From contig NC_063151.1 in the NCBI RefSeq assembly GCF_020921035.1, positions 10,655,501 to 10,719,500 on the forward strand: a DNA stretch of 64,000 bases, in the 5' to 3' direction. Below, piece after piece: positions 48,401 through 60,467 of this stretch. The notes beneath the pieces were generated by a model. The model was not told the origin of the DNA. It saw nothing but the letters and a program-made list of their open reading frames with translations, and made no database searches. Made by a program: the position numbers and the translations under genes. This DNA is from Rhodamnia argentea (Eukaryota; Streptophyta; Magnoliopsida; Myrtales; Myrtaceae). Position 1 is the first letter of the stretch, and every line of letters starts with the position of its first letter.

Positions 48401-51400
48401 GCAATTGCAGAGGTGGGAATGCTTTGTTGTGCATGTGTCCATGCTAACCCAGAAGAGGCAGCTGTTCACCTTGTGGAACCAATTTTATCGTCTCTCAAAT
48501 CCTCCTTGGAAGGAGCTCCCAACACAGGTTATGGAGGAACTGGAACTTTTCATGCTTCTGGAAACAAGGTTGTTGACCCCTTCCGACTGCTACCCTTGAA
48601 TTCCTGATCATGCTTGCCCAAATTTCATCTTGAGTGCACCTTGTCCTTTTCTCCAGGAAAAGCCTACTCTTTCTCCAGCTCTTGAAGCAGCAATTGATTA
48701 TCAGCTAAAAATATTGTCTGTTGCCATAAACTATGGAGGATCTTCACTTCTCTGTTACAAGGATCAATTCAAAGAAGCACTACTTTCTGCATTTGATTCA
48801 CCATCTTGGAAGGTCCTATTCCTCAATTATGTGTAGTGTAAAGATATGTCTAGTCATTGTAACAGTCAAGTGTTCAAGGCATATATGAGCTTTTCGTATT
48901 GAATTAGTAGCTTGTGTATGACTTTAAGTGAAATGATAGGTTAATGGAGCGGGTGATCATTTACTTCGATCTCTTCTTGGAAGCCTGATTTCATACTATC
49001 CGGTTAATCAGTACAAGTATGGTATCTCGATCCTGTGGGATATAGGCTTCATTTATTCCTTCTACTTCTCCTTTATCTGTCTAGGTAATTTCTGTTAAGT
49101 CTGAGCCATATTCTGGTTTCTAGGTGTACTTTGCTCCATCCTGATTCAGCTACATTAGAGAAATGGATCAGCACAAAGGATTATCCTGGTGATGAAACAT
49201 TGGTGGCTCCAAAGTGGCATATTCCATCTGATGAAGAAGTTCAATTTGCAAATGAACTTTTGAGTATTCATTTTCAATCAGCTTTAGACAGTCTTTTGAA
49301 AATATGCCAAACTAAGATGCATTCTGACCCAGGTAATAGTTCTTTTGGTTTTCTGTGCAAATCTTTTCCTTCCATAGGAGTAGGAAATTCCCAGCTTTGA
49401 AGAACTTCACTTGATTATAATGACTTTGAAATTAGAGAATATAACTTCAGGTCAACTCATCCTGATTTTGCCAAATCATTCATCAATTCGTTGGCTAATG
49501 CTAATCGGAAAAGCAAATGCTTCATGCAGATTTAACTGGGGTATATACCCGTGGCTATTTACTCTCATTGGGTCTAATGCACTTTCACTTTGCTGCCAGG
49601 AGACGAGAAAGAGCACTTAAAAGTGACTCTGTTGCGTATAGATTCATCATTGCAAGGTGTTGCATCATGCTTGCCTGATTTCAGCCCATCCTCCAGGAAT
49701 GGGATGGTCAAAGATCCAGATCATTTGCCATTCTTGATAGCTGGAGCCACTGGTTCGACTGTTGGCAGTAGGGCGCTGCGTGAGAAAGCTGCCGAGGTCA
49801 TGCATACAGTGTGCAAGTAATGTTCTAATTGCAGTTGGAAATGGGGAGTTTATGGGATATCAACTATGCAAAAAAAAAAAAACATGCATAACTTGCTCAT
49901 AGTTTAGAAACTCTTCTTCTTCTGTAGGTACTTACTAGAGAAAAAATCAGATGACAGCATTCTTCTGGTACTTGTGATACGTATAATGGATGCTTTAGGA
50001 AACTATGGTAAGAGAAGCTGAAAATAGAATTCTAAATCATACTGAGGCGGGATAGCTGCTCATAGACTCCCTCTGTTTGGTTCTCTTCCCAACACTATAG
50101 CTTTTTGAGTATGTTCTATCCAGGGAGTATGGAGTATGAGGAGTGGTCAAATCACCGACAGGCTTGGAAATTGGAAACTGCTGCCATAATCGAACCTTCA
50201 GTGAATTTTATTGTGTCATCTCATTCTAAAGGGAAGAGAAGGTGAAATTTTCTTTGTTCCTATTGCAAATTACCATTACCATTTTTTGAAACAGGGAATT
50301 TAGAAGCCTTTTCTATTTTTGGTTTTTTCCTTTTGCTCTGAATGCTGATTGTATCAGTTCAATTCAGGCCAAGGTGGGCTCATATTGACAAGGCATATCT
50401 GCACAGTACCTGGAGAACATCACAGTCGTCTTACCATCTGTTTCGTACAAGTGGAAGCTTCTCTCCATCAGATCATTTGCTCATAATGAGTGATGATCTT
50501 CTGGATCTTTCTCTGCATAGTTATGAAACTGTTCGAGCGTGAGTTGGCGTTGCTTTTCAGTCTTGTTATAATGATTGAGCTACATCTATTCTGTGGTTAT
50601 AATTAAGCTATTTCAACTTACTTTCGTTAGACTGATGCACATGCATACTAGTCATTCCTCATTAAGTTTTGTTTGATTCATTTTGATGGAGTGGATCACC
50701 ATTATTGCCCTTCATTGGCAGACCACTTCCCTTCCCTTTTGCTGAGGTGATCTGTATCAGTGGGCAAAAGGTGGTGTCATGACATAACTCATAGGCAAAG
50801 GCATCTTTCCAAAATAGTTCTACTGATGTTGTTTTGGGAGTGGCAATGCAGCAGATAAGCAAAACTATGCTGTAATCTGGTGGTACCTGTTATGTCTCTA
50901 TCAATATATCTTCTGCATGAGCTCGTCAGATATTTGGATGTAGACACTGATGCCATTTAAGTCTGAAAGTCCTGAAGTAATCTCTGCTTGCGTCGAGCAT
51001 GGAGGAAATTTTTGGCCAAATCCTATTTTTAACTATTTGAAAATCCTGAATTACTCAATTACTCGACCATGTATGTATTTTTTTTAGTTTAGAAACCTGG
51101 TGTTTGGGGAACCAAGGGACAACAAGCATGTGAAGTTTAGACATTGTTGTTACCTCTGCATAGACGCTGGGGAAACCACAGGACAACATGCTCATTTAAT
51201 TACATAGCTTCCTTTATTTTCTTCACGTGGACATTATTGTTCTTACATTTTTTTTAAATGTTTTAGACCAATGCAATTTCTAATTTATGTGATTTAAATT
51301 GTGCTCTTCAACAGACTTGCTGGAAACTCATTATTAAAGATGATAAAGAGATGGCCATCTATGATCTCGAAATGCGTTCTTTATCTAGCTGAGAACTTAC

Positions 51401-54400
51401 AGAACCCCAGTGCACCGGAATATGCAGTTTTGGGTTCTTGTGCAGTTCTTGCTTCACAAACTGTTCTCAAGCACTTGACCATGGTAAGGAATTCGGAAAA
51501 AGAATTTATATCAGATTATACAAGGCCAAAGTAATGGCTCTAACTACCATATTTCAGGACCCCAAGGCATGTTCTGCATTTCTCATTGGAGTTCTTTCAA
51601 GGTGAGCATTTCTCTTATTTTATGAGAGTATTTGACTTATGTGTTCTTTGATTGAAGATAATATTGTAACATCACTCTAGATACTTATTACTTATGTTCC
51701 TGTTTCCTCTTGAAGCTCCCATCATGAATCACTGAAAGCTCAGAAAGCGATCAATGAGGTAATTAGTTTCTTTTATCTTGACTATATCTACTGTTGGAGA
51801 AAATCTAAGTCCAGATTTTGACCTCTGCCAGCTTTTTGTCAAATACAATATCCACTTTGGGGGCTTGTCCAGAAACTTCTTCAAAACATCAGATGATCAT
51901 GCAGATACGCTGGACTTCTCGCATTTGGTTTCTCAAATTGGTTCAATGGGTTTTGATTCCATGGGCTTGCATTGGCGGTAAATGACTTTGCTCTCTGATG
52001 TTAGAGTTAGGCTTTCTCAGACTTTGCATTGGTTTCAAGCTGTCAACTGTCGGTGACTGTTTTTGCCTGGCCCCTTTATCATAAAGTTTGATGTTGAAGT
52101 AACCATGGTCGTGTTTATCAAAGTCATTTTCTACTGGAGTTGGAACTGGGGAATGTGGCAAATACTTTTCATGTACTTTCTGCAGGTACAATTTAATGGC
52201 TAATCGAGTTCTCCTGCTGTTGGCTATGGCATCTAGAAATGACCCGCATTTCTCTTCCAAGATTCTGAGTGAAACCGCTGGTCAGTTTCCATTCTTTTGG
52301 TATTATCTTTATGGCGTTCTTTATTTTCTGTTGCAGTTTTTTCTAGTTTGTTTGCTTAGACTAAAAAGCAAAAAAGCATGCATTTTGAAAGATTGTGGCA
52401 CTTAAGATCAAAAAGAAAAAGTCAAAGTACATGCGTCGCAGGATTTGAAAAAAGCAAATAGTAAGAAGTAATAGCTACTATAGGCACAAGTTTGAAATCT
52501 GTGTTGCAGATTAGTCAATGTCAGAGCTTTTGCACCTACTGTTTAGTTGGCCAGAGCACTCATGTTTGTAACTGTATTGGATCAGTCAGGTTGAACATTA
52601 TTTGACATAGATGCCTTTTCAGGTCACTTTTTGAAGAACTTGAAAAGTCAGCTTCCTCAGACCAGAATTCTAGCAATCTCGGCTCTAAATATACTACTGA
52701 AAGAATCACCTTACAAAATGTCAGTCGATGAAGGTGCAGGAGTTCACAAGGAAATGCAAGGAAATACTAAATCATCACTTGAAGGAGCATTAACTCATAT
52801 ATTCCAGGAAGAGGGTTTTTTCCATGAAACATTCAGCAGTCTTTCTCATGTTCACATCATAACTGACACAGAAAGTGCATCCTCTGGCGGAAAACAGGGA
52901 AATTCATCTTTGCAGAGTGTAGCAGACAAATCAATCACCCGTTTTTATTTTGACTTTTCATCATCATGGCCTCGGACCCCTAGTTGGATTTCCTTACTTG
53001 GAAGTGACACCTTTTACTCAAACTTTGCGAGGATATTTAAACGACTAGTACAAGAATGTGGCTTACCTGTTTTATTAGCACTGAGGAGTAGCCTGGAGGA
53101 ATTTGCTAATGCAAAAGAGAGGTCTAAGCAATGTGTTGCTGCTGAAGCATTAGCCGGGGTACTGCACTCTGACGTTGATGGCCTTGTTGAAGCATGGGAC
53201 AGCTGGATGATGGTTCAGTTGCAGAATGTCATTCTGTCCCAATCTGTCGAATCTGTACCTGAGTGGGCATCTTGTATACGCTATGCAGTTACAGGAAAAG
53301 GAAAATATGGAACAAGACTTCCTGTCCTTAGAGAAAGAATTTTAGATTGTTTGGTTAAACCTTTGCCTCTAAACACGACAACTACAGTAGTTGCTAAGCG
53401 CTATGCATTCCTTGCTGCAGCTCTAATAGAGTTGTCCCCTCAGAAAATGCCAGTTTCTGAAGTACGTCTTCACAGTTGCCTGTTGAAAGAATTGCTGGAT
53501 AATATGTGCCATTCCTCCGCACAGGTAAGAGTGCCTCTCAACTTTTTGCCAGTGGCATTTTCTTCTGTTGTCTTCAGTGTACAATGGTGAAAATAATGAC
53601 ACTCAAGCATAGGTATTCAACCTTATGGTGGATCAACATAGAATAGTGGGAAAACTGATGAACCATGCTGAGCTGTGAAAAATTTCTGCTTAGCACTTAT
53701 TGTGGTTGTTTTATGCTTGTTCCTACCCAATGTGTAGATGCAGCTTCTTTCTCTTCTTGCAGCTGTTAATCTTGGTTAAATCACATCAAAATTATCTCTG
53801 GACTACATAAACATATATGTTTCGTTTGTCTTGTTTCTTGGATGAGATTTTCAAAAACCTAACTGAGTGTTTTAGGCGATCTTGTGCTGTCCCACATTAT
53901 ATTCATCCTGCAATAATTTTTGCAATGATTTTTTGGTCTGCTATATTTTTTCATGCGGCAGGTAAGGGAATCTATAGGGGTCACCCTTTCAGTATTGTGC
54001 TCCAACTTTCAGCTGTACAGATCACTTTGTGAAGATCATTCACATGAAGGAGAAATCAGTAATGCACATGACCTAATTTGGGTTGAATCACTCACTAGAC
54101 AAGCATCTGAAATGGTCATACGGATTCAATCTTCCAGCCAGTCTGACATCTTGGGGAGCTCTAGCACTACAAGTCATGAAAATGGTTGTGGAAAGAACTT
54201 GAAAGAGGACGTCCAGTGGATGGAAACGGTACTTTTGAAAATAATTATACTATTTTCTGCTTGACTGAAATAAGAAATTTTAACGTAATCTTTTTGGGCA
54301 TGCAGTTATTCCACTTCATAATATCATCTTTGAAGTCCGGAAGATCTTCTTATTTGCTTGATGTACTGGCAGGGTTTATTCATCCTGTAATTTCTTTGCA

Positions 54401-57400
54401 GGTAAAGTCTATTCAAGTATGAATTTCGTGTAACAAGCATTCTGCTTTCTTTTCTGTTTGGCCTGATTGTGAAGAACCTGCACTTTTCAATATTGAGTTG
54501 GTTGGTTAATAGATGGCCGGCTTCAGCATCTGGCATTGTCTTTATACCTCATGCTTATTTGGAGCATCTGCTCATTCGATGCTTAGAGCTGCGTTATGTG
54601 ACTTCTCTAGGAAACATCACATAAAGATCTGTCAACATTGGCAAAGGCAGCTTTTGAATTGTTGAAATGGAGGGTTTTCTGGAAGCCCTATCTGCAGAAG
54701 GTGGTGCATGTAATCCTATCTTCAGTCAATGATCCTAACTGGCGGACAAGATCTGCTACTTTAACGTATCTTAGAACGTTTATGTACAGGTATTCCATTT
54801 TATGAAAAGCTCTACTCGTGGCAATAGAAATAAATTATTCTGATGAGTCATCTATCTTTCAGTAAATTCCATCATTGTGCAGATTGTGTTCAACTTTTGT
54901 TTGTTTTTGTGTGGATACTAGGCGATATTGTCTTATTATTCTGATGTCTTATCTTTCTATGATGCCTTAGGAGGATAAGGAATGTAATTGATAAGACATG
55001 TAGTACATTGTTTTCTTAAACCAATGTATGTTCTCATGAATTGTTCTCCTGCTAGGCACACTTTTATTCTCTCTTTTATAGAGAAAAAGCAAATCTGGGA
55101 AACAGTGGGTCAACTACTCGTAGACAACCAAGTTGAGGTAAGTTTCTTGATGATTTAACCGGACAATCTGTGTCTAATGCCAAGCAGTATTGTAGCAATT
55201 TCTTTTTGGCCACTGTCACTCTGGGTTTTTGTCATATTTTTTTTATTTGTTTTTTTGGGAATCCATGAATCTTATCCGGACTGTTCTTTTAAAATGATGT
55301 TATTATCTTGAAAAATCCATGTGGTGCAGGTAAGAGAGCATGCTGCTGCAGTGTTAGCAGGCTTGATGAAGGGTGGGGATAAAGATTTAGCGAGTAACTT
55401 CCGCACTAGCGCTCTTGCAGAGGCAAATGATATCTTGAAAAAGAAAAGGAGAAGGTTATTGGTTTCTGAGCCATTGACTTTAAGTTTGCTGATTTCTATT
55501 GTGATACTTGCTGCGATCATTTCTTCGTCCTTTGTGCCAGTTACATGTTAACTTTCATAGGACACCCTTTTAGCTGTTTTTCTGCCTGTCATATGTTAAC
55601 TGGATACGACACTCATAAACTTGTACCAGAAAGAACATTTTCTCTTGCTGCTGGTAGTTTTGCATTTTTTGTCACCATAAACTGTATTCCATAAGTAGAT
55701 CTTTAGAAGTTTACAATCCTTATTGAAGGTATTGAAGATCTGGATCTCGCCATGATCAATATAACCTTGGACATATCTATAACATGTTTTGCTCATTTAT
55801 CAGTCACCATAAGTGCACTATGCACTTGGCTCCGACTATGTATTTTCCTCTGTGGTCAACAGAGTGGGAATAGAATGCTTTTAATATAAGTTGTAAGGCC
55901 ATGTTTTCCTTTTTCATCAGTTACTCAGCTCATCATCCATGGTGAGGGATGGATCTAGAAATTTTCTTTGTTGGGGCAGACAATGTTCTAACTTAGAGTA
56001 AATCAAACCTGATGAAATTCCAATCTCTTGTTTTGTTAATATTGCTATGTTGAAATGTTAGATGAGCAGAATACTAAAGCACATTCTGTTTGTGTGCTGC
56101 AACTGAATGTTCATAATCATGTAACTATCTAATATGTCCTCTTTGTTGATGTGAACCACAATGAAATGATGGATATAGGATAATGACGTAGACAACATAT
56201 TTTCTTTAGAAAAAATATGGTTTATTTATTAAAAAAGCTGACAAAAATGAAACTTCACAATCAGTTCCTTAAAAATCAGTTGGGGATTGTTCTTGTCGTG
56301 GTGTATAGAGTCACAAGTTTCTATTAAACTTTAGATGTTGGACAAATCTATGGCGTCATTTTTGTTGTTCAAGACATATTATATATGTTTGTTTATTTTT
56401 TGCTTTCAATTACTTAAGAAAAAGATGAGTCAAAAACGAAATCCTTTTCAAGTTCCAAATATATTGACTCTCTGTTACATGATTTGGGCATTTCATATCT
56501 GATGTGTTTCTTCTTCTCTTCTCCTAATCAGAAATATAAACTCTGGTCAATCTATTGCTTCGGTGCATGGCGCTGTACTTGCTCTGGCTGCTTCTGTGTT
56601 ATCAGTCCCTTATGATATGCCGAGGTGGGTTTCCCTTAAGATTGAGAACTCTCTTGTTCTCTTCTTTGAGTTATCCAAGTCTGTTTTATGCACTGTCAGG
56701 ACAGTAATAAGACAATGAGCCATGAGTCGTGAGTGTATATTTAGGACTTGTTTTTAGTGCATAGTGCCTATATGACATTCTTCATTGATCAACTTCCACT
56801 TTCTTTTCATGAGATGATTTAGTGTCAAATAAGGCAATACATATTGTTGTTTTCCCTTGAAATCCTACCCTGAATTTCAAACATTTCAGTTTGTCTAAGA
56901 GTACAGAAACAACTCAACGTTTCCTTTGCTCTTGAATTCTATTTCAGTACTTCAATATTTATGAACTGCTACAGATCTTTTTGCAAGAATCTTCATTGAT
57001 CTGAAACAGGGAACAGTAAATTTTTGCCGGCTTGTCATGTAGGGATAGTTTCATTTGCTGTTTGGTGACAGCTACATTTCCCTTCTTCATGAGAAATACA
57101 AGAAGAGTGGGTTTCCTGACAGAAATTGTGAGAGATGATTGAAGGCTGATTTTGAAATTTTTATTTTCTGGACATTTCCATGTTGAGTTAAGCCCTGCAA
57201 ATCAATGCCATTTCCCTTCTGTATTTGTTACTTACACATTGCTATCTCTTTAAGGGAAGGGACGACTTCGAATTAAGCTGGATATCTTGATTACCAGATC
57301 TTTCATTGGCATATTTCCTGTTCGAAAATTCTCTCTTGTGACAATTCTTTTGTTTTCTTGGGTTACTCTGCAGTTGGCTGCCTGAGCATGTTACATTACT

Positions 57401-57664
57401 GTCACGATTTGCTGGGGAGCCATCTCCTGTAAAATCCACTGTGACAAAAGCAGTTGCCGAGTTTAGACGGACTCATGCAGACACATGGACTCTTCAGAAA
57501 GAGTCGTTCACTGAAGAGCAACTTGAGGTGGATATGCTCTAAACTATAATTTTCTTCTTCCTGGACTCTTTTATAAATGAATTCGTGTGCTCAAATTTCT
57601 TGCATTTCACCTTTACTTGCAGGTCCTGGCCGACACTTCCTCCTCGTCATCCTATTTTGCTTGA
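42486..57664 (+). CDS. PA200: Proteasome activator PA200 (PSME4/Blm10), with an apparent one-base frameshift in exon 10
   Basis: Exons: 42486-42646, 43766-43868, 43964-44076, 44428-44550, 45226-45327, 45409-45574, 46646-46762, 46856-46923, 47013-47114, 47203-47420, 47579-47812, 47901-48028, 48146-48263, 48353-48568, 48657-48812, 48940-49016, 49124-49332, 49600-49816, 49928-50007, 50124-50241, 50368-50538, 51315-51483, 51558-51601, 51716-51758, 51832-51977, 52186-52280, 52623-53524, 53962-54228, 54306-54401, 54611-54789, 55056-55137, 55330-55454, 56532-56624, 57374-57527, 57623-57664. All junctions keep frame except exon 10, which carries one extra base. Allowing for it, the product has 1810 residues, as in Arabidopsis (1811). 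PA200 is a HEAT-repeat ring that caps the 20S proteasome in the nucleus. It starts MHLYNAWLPPPVAEETKKE and ends SSSSSYFA; the final Y-F-A fits the hydrophobic-Tyr-X tail that opens the 20S gate. Read literally, translation would stop near residue 380. Confidence 0.93.
45663..45920. repeat. In-frame 129-bp tandem repeat in PA200 intron 6
   Basis: Copy one is 45663-45791 and copy two 45792-45920. They differ at about a dozen positions. The unit is exactly 43 codons and both copies are open in the same frame; each encodes HLRDGIRAGDLDFLCHWWLI. The frame stays open to a stop at 45971. It is not part of PA200, because exon 6 joins exon 7 (46646) directly and in frame. Confidence 0.9.
46571..46592. 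repeat. (TC)n microsatellite in PA200 intron 6
   Basis: Eleven TC units lie about 50 bases upstream of the exon 7 acceptor and may add to its pyrimidine-rich context. Confidence 0.9.
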
Positions 57665-58324
57665 TCGACATTACCTTTCCGTTGGCAAATAGATGGTTAC
57701 ACAAAACAACAGAATGAAGAATAACAGCAAATAGCTTTAGCCTTATCCATGTAGGTTTGCTTATAGTTGTCTTGTAATAATCTGCAACATTCACTCATTT
57801 TTTCTGGTCTGTTCATTACTGCCTTTGAGTGTAGGTGGCTTTTCACTCTCTCCTGTCTCTTGTTTGAACTCTACATACTATTATTGCGTCCATTGGATCA
57901 ACAAATTCTGATGGTAAAATGCCGTATAGATGCACCTAGACTTAAAAGTTGATTGATGCGCATCATTCTTGGCGCCCCCTCCATCCTCTGGCTTACGCGA
58001 GGGCCGCTCGTTGTGCCATGTGTGTATGAATGCTTAATTACTACCTCTGCTCGTTAAGCCGAGTGTCGATAGAAATTACGAGGCAAATGGAGATAGATGT
58101 TCGCTTTGTGCTTTTGTCGGCAAAGGAAAAAGAGGTCTTGGTGCTTTTCAGAAGAACAGCTCACCAAGGGCTGAGACAATCTTCTGAACACGGGTGGCGA
58201 AGCAAAAGAATTTTCTGAGAGATCGTGGGAGGGAGAGAGATTGGAATCATCGCCACGACTCGAAATTATTTTGCCAACTTGTGGAAAAGGTAAATGACCG
58301 TTCGTCAAAATGAATCCGCCACAT
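57665..58324. other. Convergent 3' region between PA200 and the amino acid permease
   Basis: The 660 bases between the facing stop codons should contain both 3' UTRs. No additional gene is seen; the small ORFs here have no recognisable content. Confidence 0.5.
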
Positions 58325-60467
58325 CTATTTATGCCCTAACTTTGCACTAACTAGATTTTGGACAGACCCTATTAATCCGACGACGGACACCAGAAAACAG
58401 ATGGAGCTGAGTATCCCGAGGATGATCCATTTCCGTGTCCAAGGCTCGATGTTCTTCTGCCGGAAGTACATTTCCACCGGAAAGTATATTGCCAGGGGCC
58501 AGAAGTTCAACGCCCCCAGCACTCCCAGGACCGAGTTGAAGTAAGGGAAGACGAGCGCGATACCGACTGTGGATATCACGTACGCCGTGCGGAAACACAG
58601 CCTGAAGAGATTCAACTGAAGAGCCGGCAACATCGGAATCCTTACTCTGTAGAACCTGTTCACAAAGTCACTGTTCAGGAATTTATTCCTGAACCATTTC
58701 TCCAAGGTCGCAAAGATTGGCTGGCTGTATAGCTGTGAAAATCGCACCCATCAAAAGAGAAGTGAGCAAACCAAATAAGGTATATAAGAACGTCGACAAG
58801 CCATTCGAAGTTGTGAATTCAGCCAAAATACCTGGTAGCCTCCCAAAAGGTGGAGGATAATGCAAGCATTGGCGAAATCGATGAGGGCGTGTGGGTGGAA
58901 GGACTCGAAACCCGTCAAGAGACTGCCCGGCGTGAGGTTGCCAAAGGCTGCATATCCGAAACAACCGCAGCATAGGTAGAAGAAGGTGGTGATTACAATT
59001 GCTATCGCTGAGGCCTTCTTCATCGTCTTGTTCTCTGCCGGGGGAGACTTCAGAGTGTCCTTCATTCAACAAGGCAAAATTAGGTCATTCACTTAGCCTT
59101 GTTTTAGGACGCGTAACTGAGCTCCTCAACTAATGCTTCAGTGGTAACAATGGTACAATTGAGAAAAATGACGATGGTCACCTGTATCTCCAGAAGAATA
59201 AGCGAGTATGGGTACGCAAAGGCAATGTCGCCCATCGCTTGAAACACAAGCCATGTCTTCTTGGCAGGATCGGTGGCCGGGACTCCGCCAATGCTTCCTA
59301 GGATTTTCCCATTTTCTGAAGCCGCGACACAAGGAGTTAGGAACAAAAAAAAGCTCATGATCTAACAGTTCCTCCTTTAATCTGCTTATTCTCCAGTTAG
59401 AATAAAACCATAAGAGCACAGAGATTTAATACTAGCTTTTCTTTTACATTGTCACCTTAAAACAAGGATCTTCAAGACAGACTGAATGCCAAGGAAGTAA
59501 GGAACTGAAATAGATTGCTTTGCCAGTAGAGGTTAAAACTCTGCCGCATTCGAGGAATTATCGAAGTGAATTTCCTGGACAGTACCTGCTACTTTTGCGA
59601 TGCCTAGTCCAAATCCTATGAAAGAGTAGCAGAAGGACATCGTTGCAGCAAGAACCGAGAGCCAGACTATATTGTGAAAGTCGCGTATCTGCGACATCAT
59701 GATCTGAGTTACTCCGAATATCAGCATATAAACCTCCTGCCCATACTCGCACGATCCCTCTTGCCCATCTTTATGATGACAGGCTGATTTATGAATCGAC
59801 CTACAGATTCCGACCCGAACAGCATAATTTCTCGAGTCAAAATAGGCTGAAAACACATTTAGTTACATCGAACCAATCTTCTCCGATATATGTTTACCTC
59901 AGGCTGGTAGCCGTGGTTATCACATAAGCGATACCCGTACCATACATGCTCAGATACTGAAGGAAACCACAAAACCACATCTGTGTTGTACCTGAAATGT
60001 GAAAGCCATATGTGGAAATTTAGAATCCGCAGCAAGGGAATTACCTAGATATTCTCAGGATAAGGATAGGTTGATTGTAGTACCTAGATTCACTCTAACA
60101 GCGTCCCCATAAGAGTAATTTCGTGCGCCTGTTACTGGGTCCGGGGACCTGTAGCAGTCGGACAGCAGGGAAGCGGAAACATAAGTGACGGCTGCTAAAC
60201 AAAGCAAATAAACCGGCCCCGCTATCCACCCTAGTTGCGCGATACTCCACGCTAAGGACAGAACTCCCGATCCGATGACCGCGGTGAGGATATGAGCGAT
60301 GCAGCTACTTAAGGTACCTGCATTTGAGTATTTCAGTATAAGAATCACAAAGGTTCACTCAGCTCGGTGACAACCATTATTCTTTGAAATATCTCACCTG
60401 TCCTCTTCGGGCGCCCGTCGTCGTCGCGCGGGCCCTCAGGAAGTATGGAACTTTCTTTGGCAGCCAT
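58325..60467 (-). CDS. Amino acid permease, AAP family
   Basis: Seven exons on the minus strand join in phase: 60467-60398, 60317-60084, 59991-59898, 59800-59586, 59315-59182, 59059-58832, 58732-58325. They give 460 residues, a normal length for this family. AAPs are plasma-membrane proton/amino-acid symporters of the AAAP group with about eleven spans. Family signatures include GTLSSCIAHILTAVIGSGVL, LAWSIAQLGWIAGP, AYVITTATSLR, VTQIMMSQIRDFHN, WLVFQAMGDIAFAYPYS, MKKASAIAI, CGCFGYAAFGNLTPG and NFWPLAIYFPVEMY. The N-terminus is short (MAAKESSILPEGP). In typical members MSQIPDFHN is found; here the proline is arginine (MSQIRDFHN), a change worth noting. Which AAP number it corresponds to cannot be settled by eye. 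It lies tail to tail with PA200. Confidence 0.93.
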
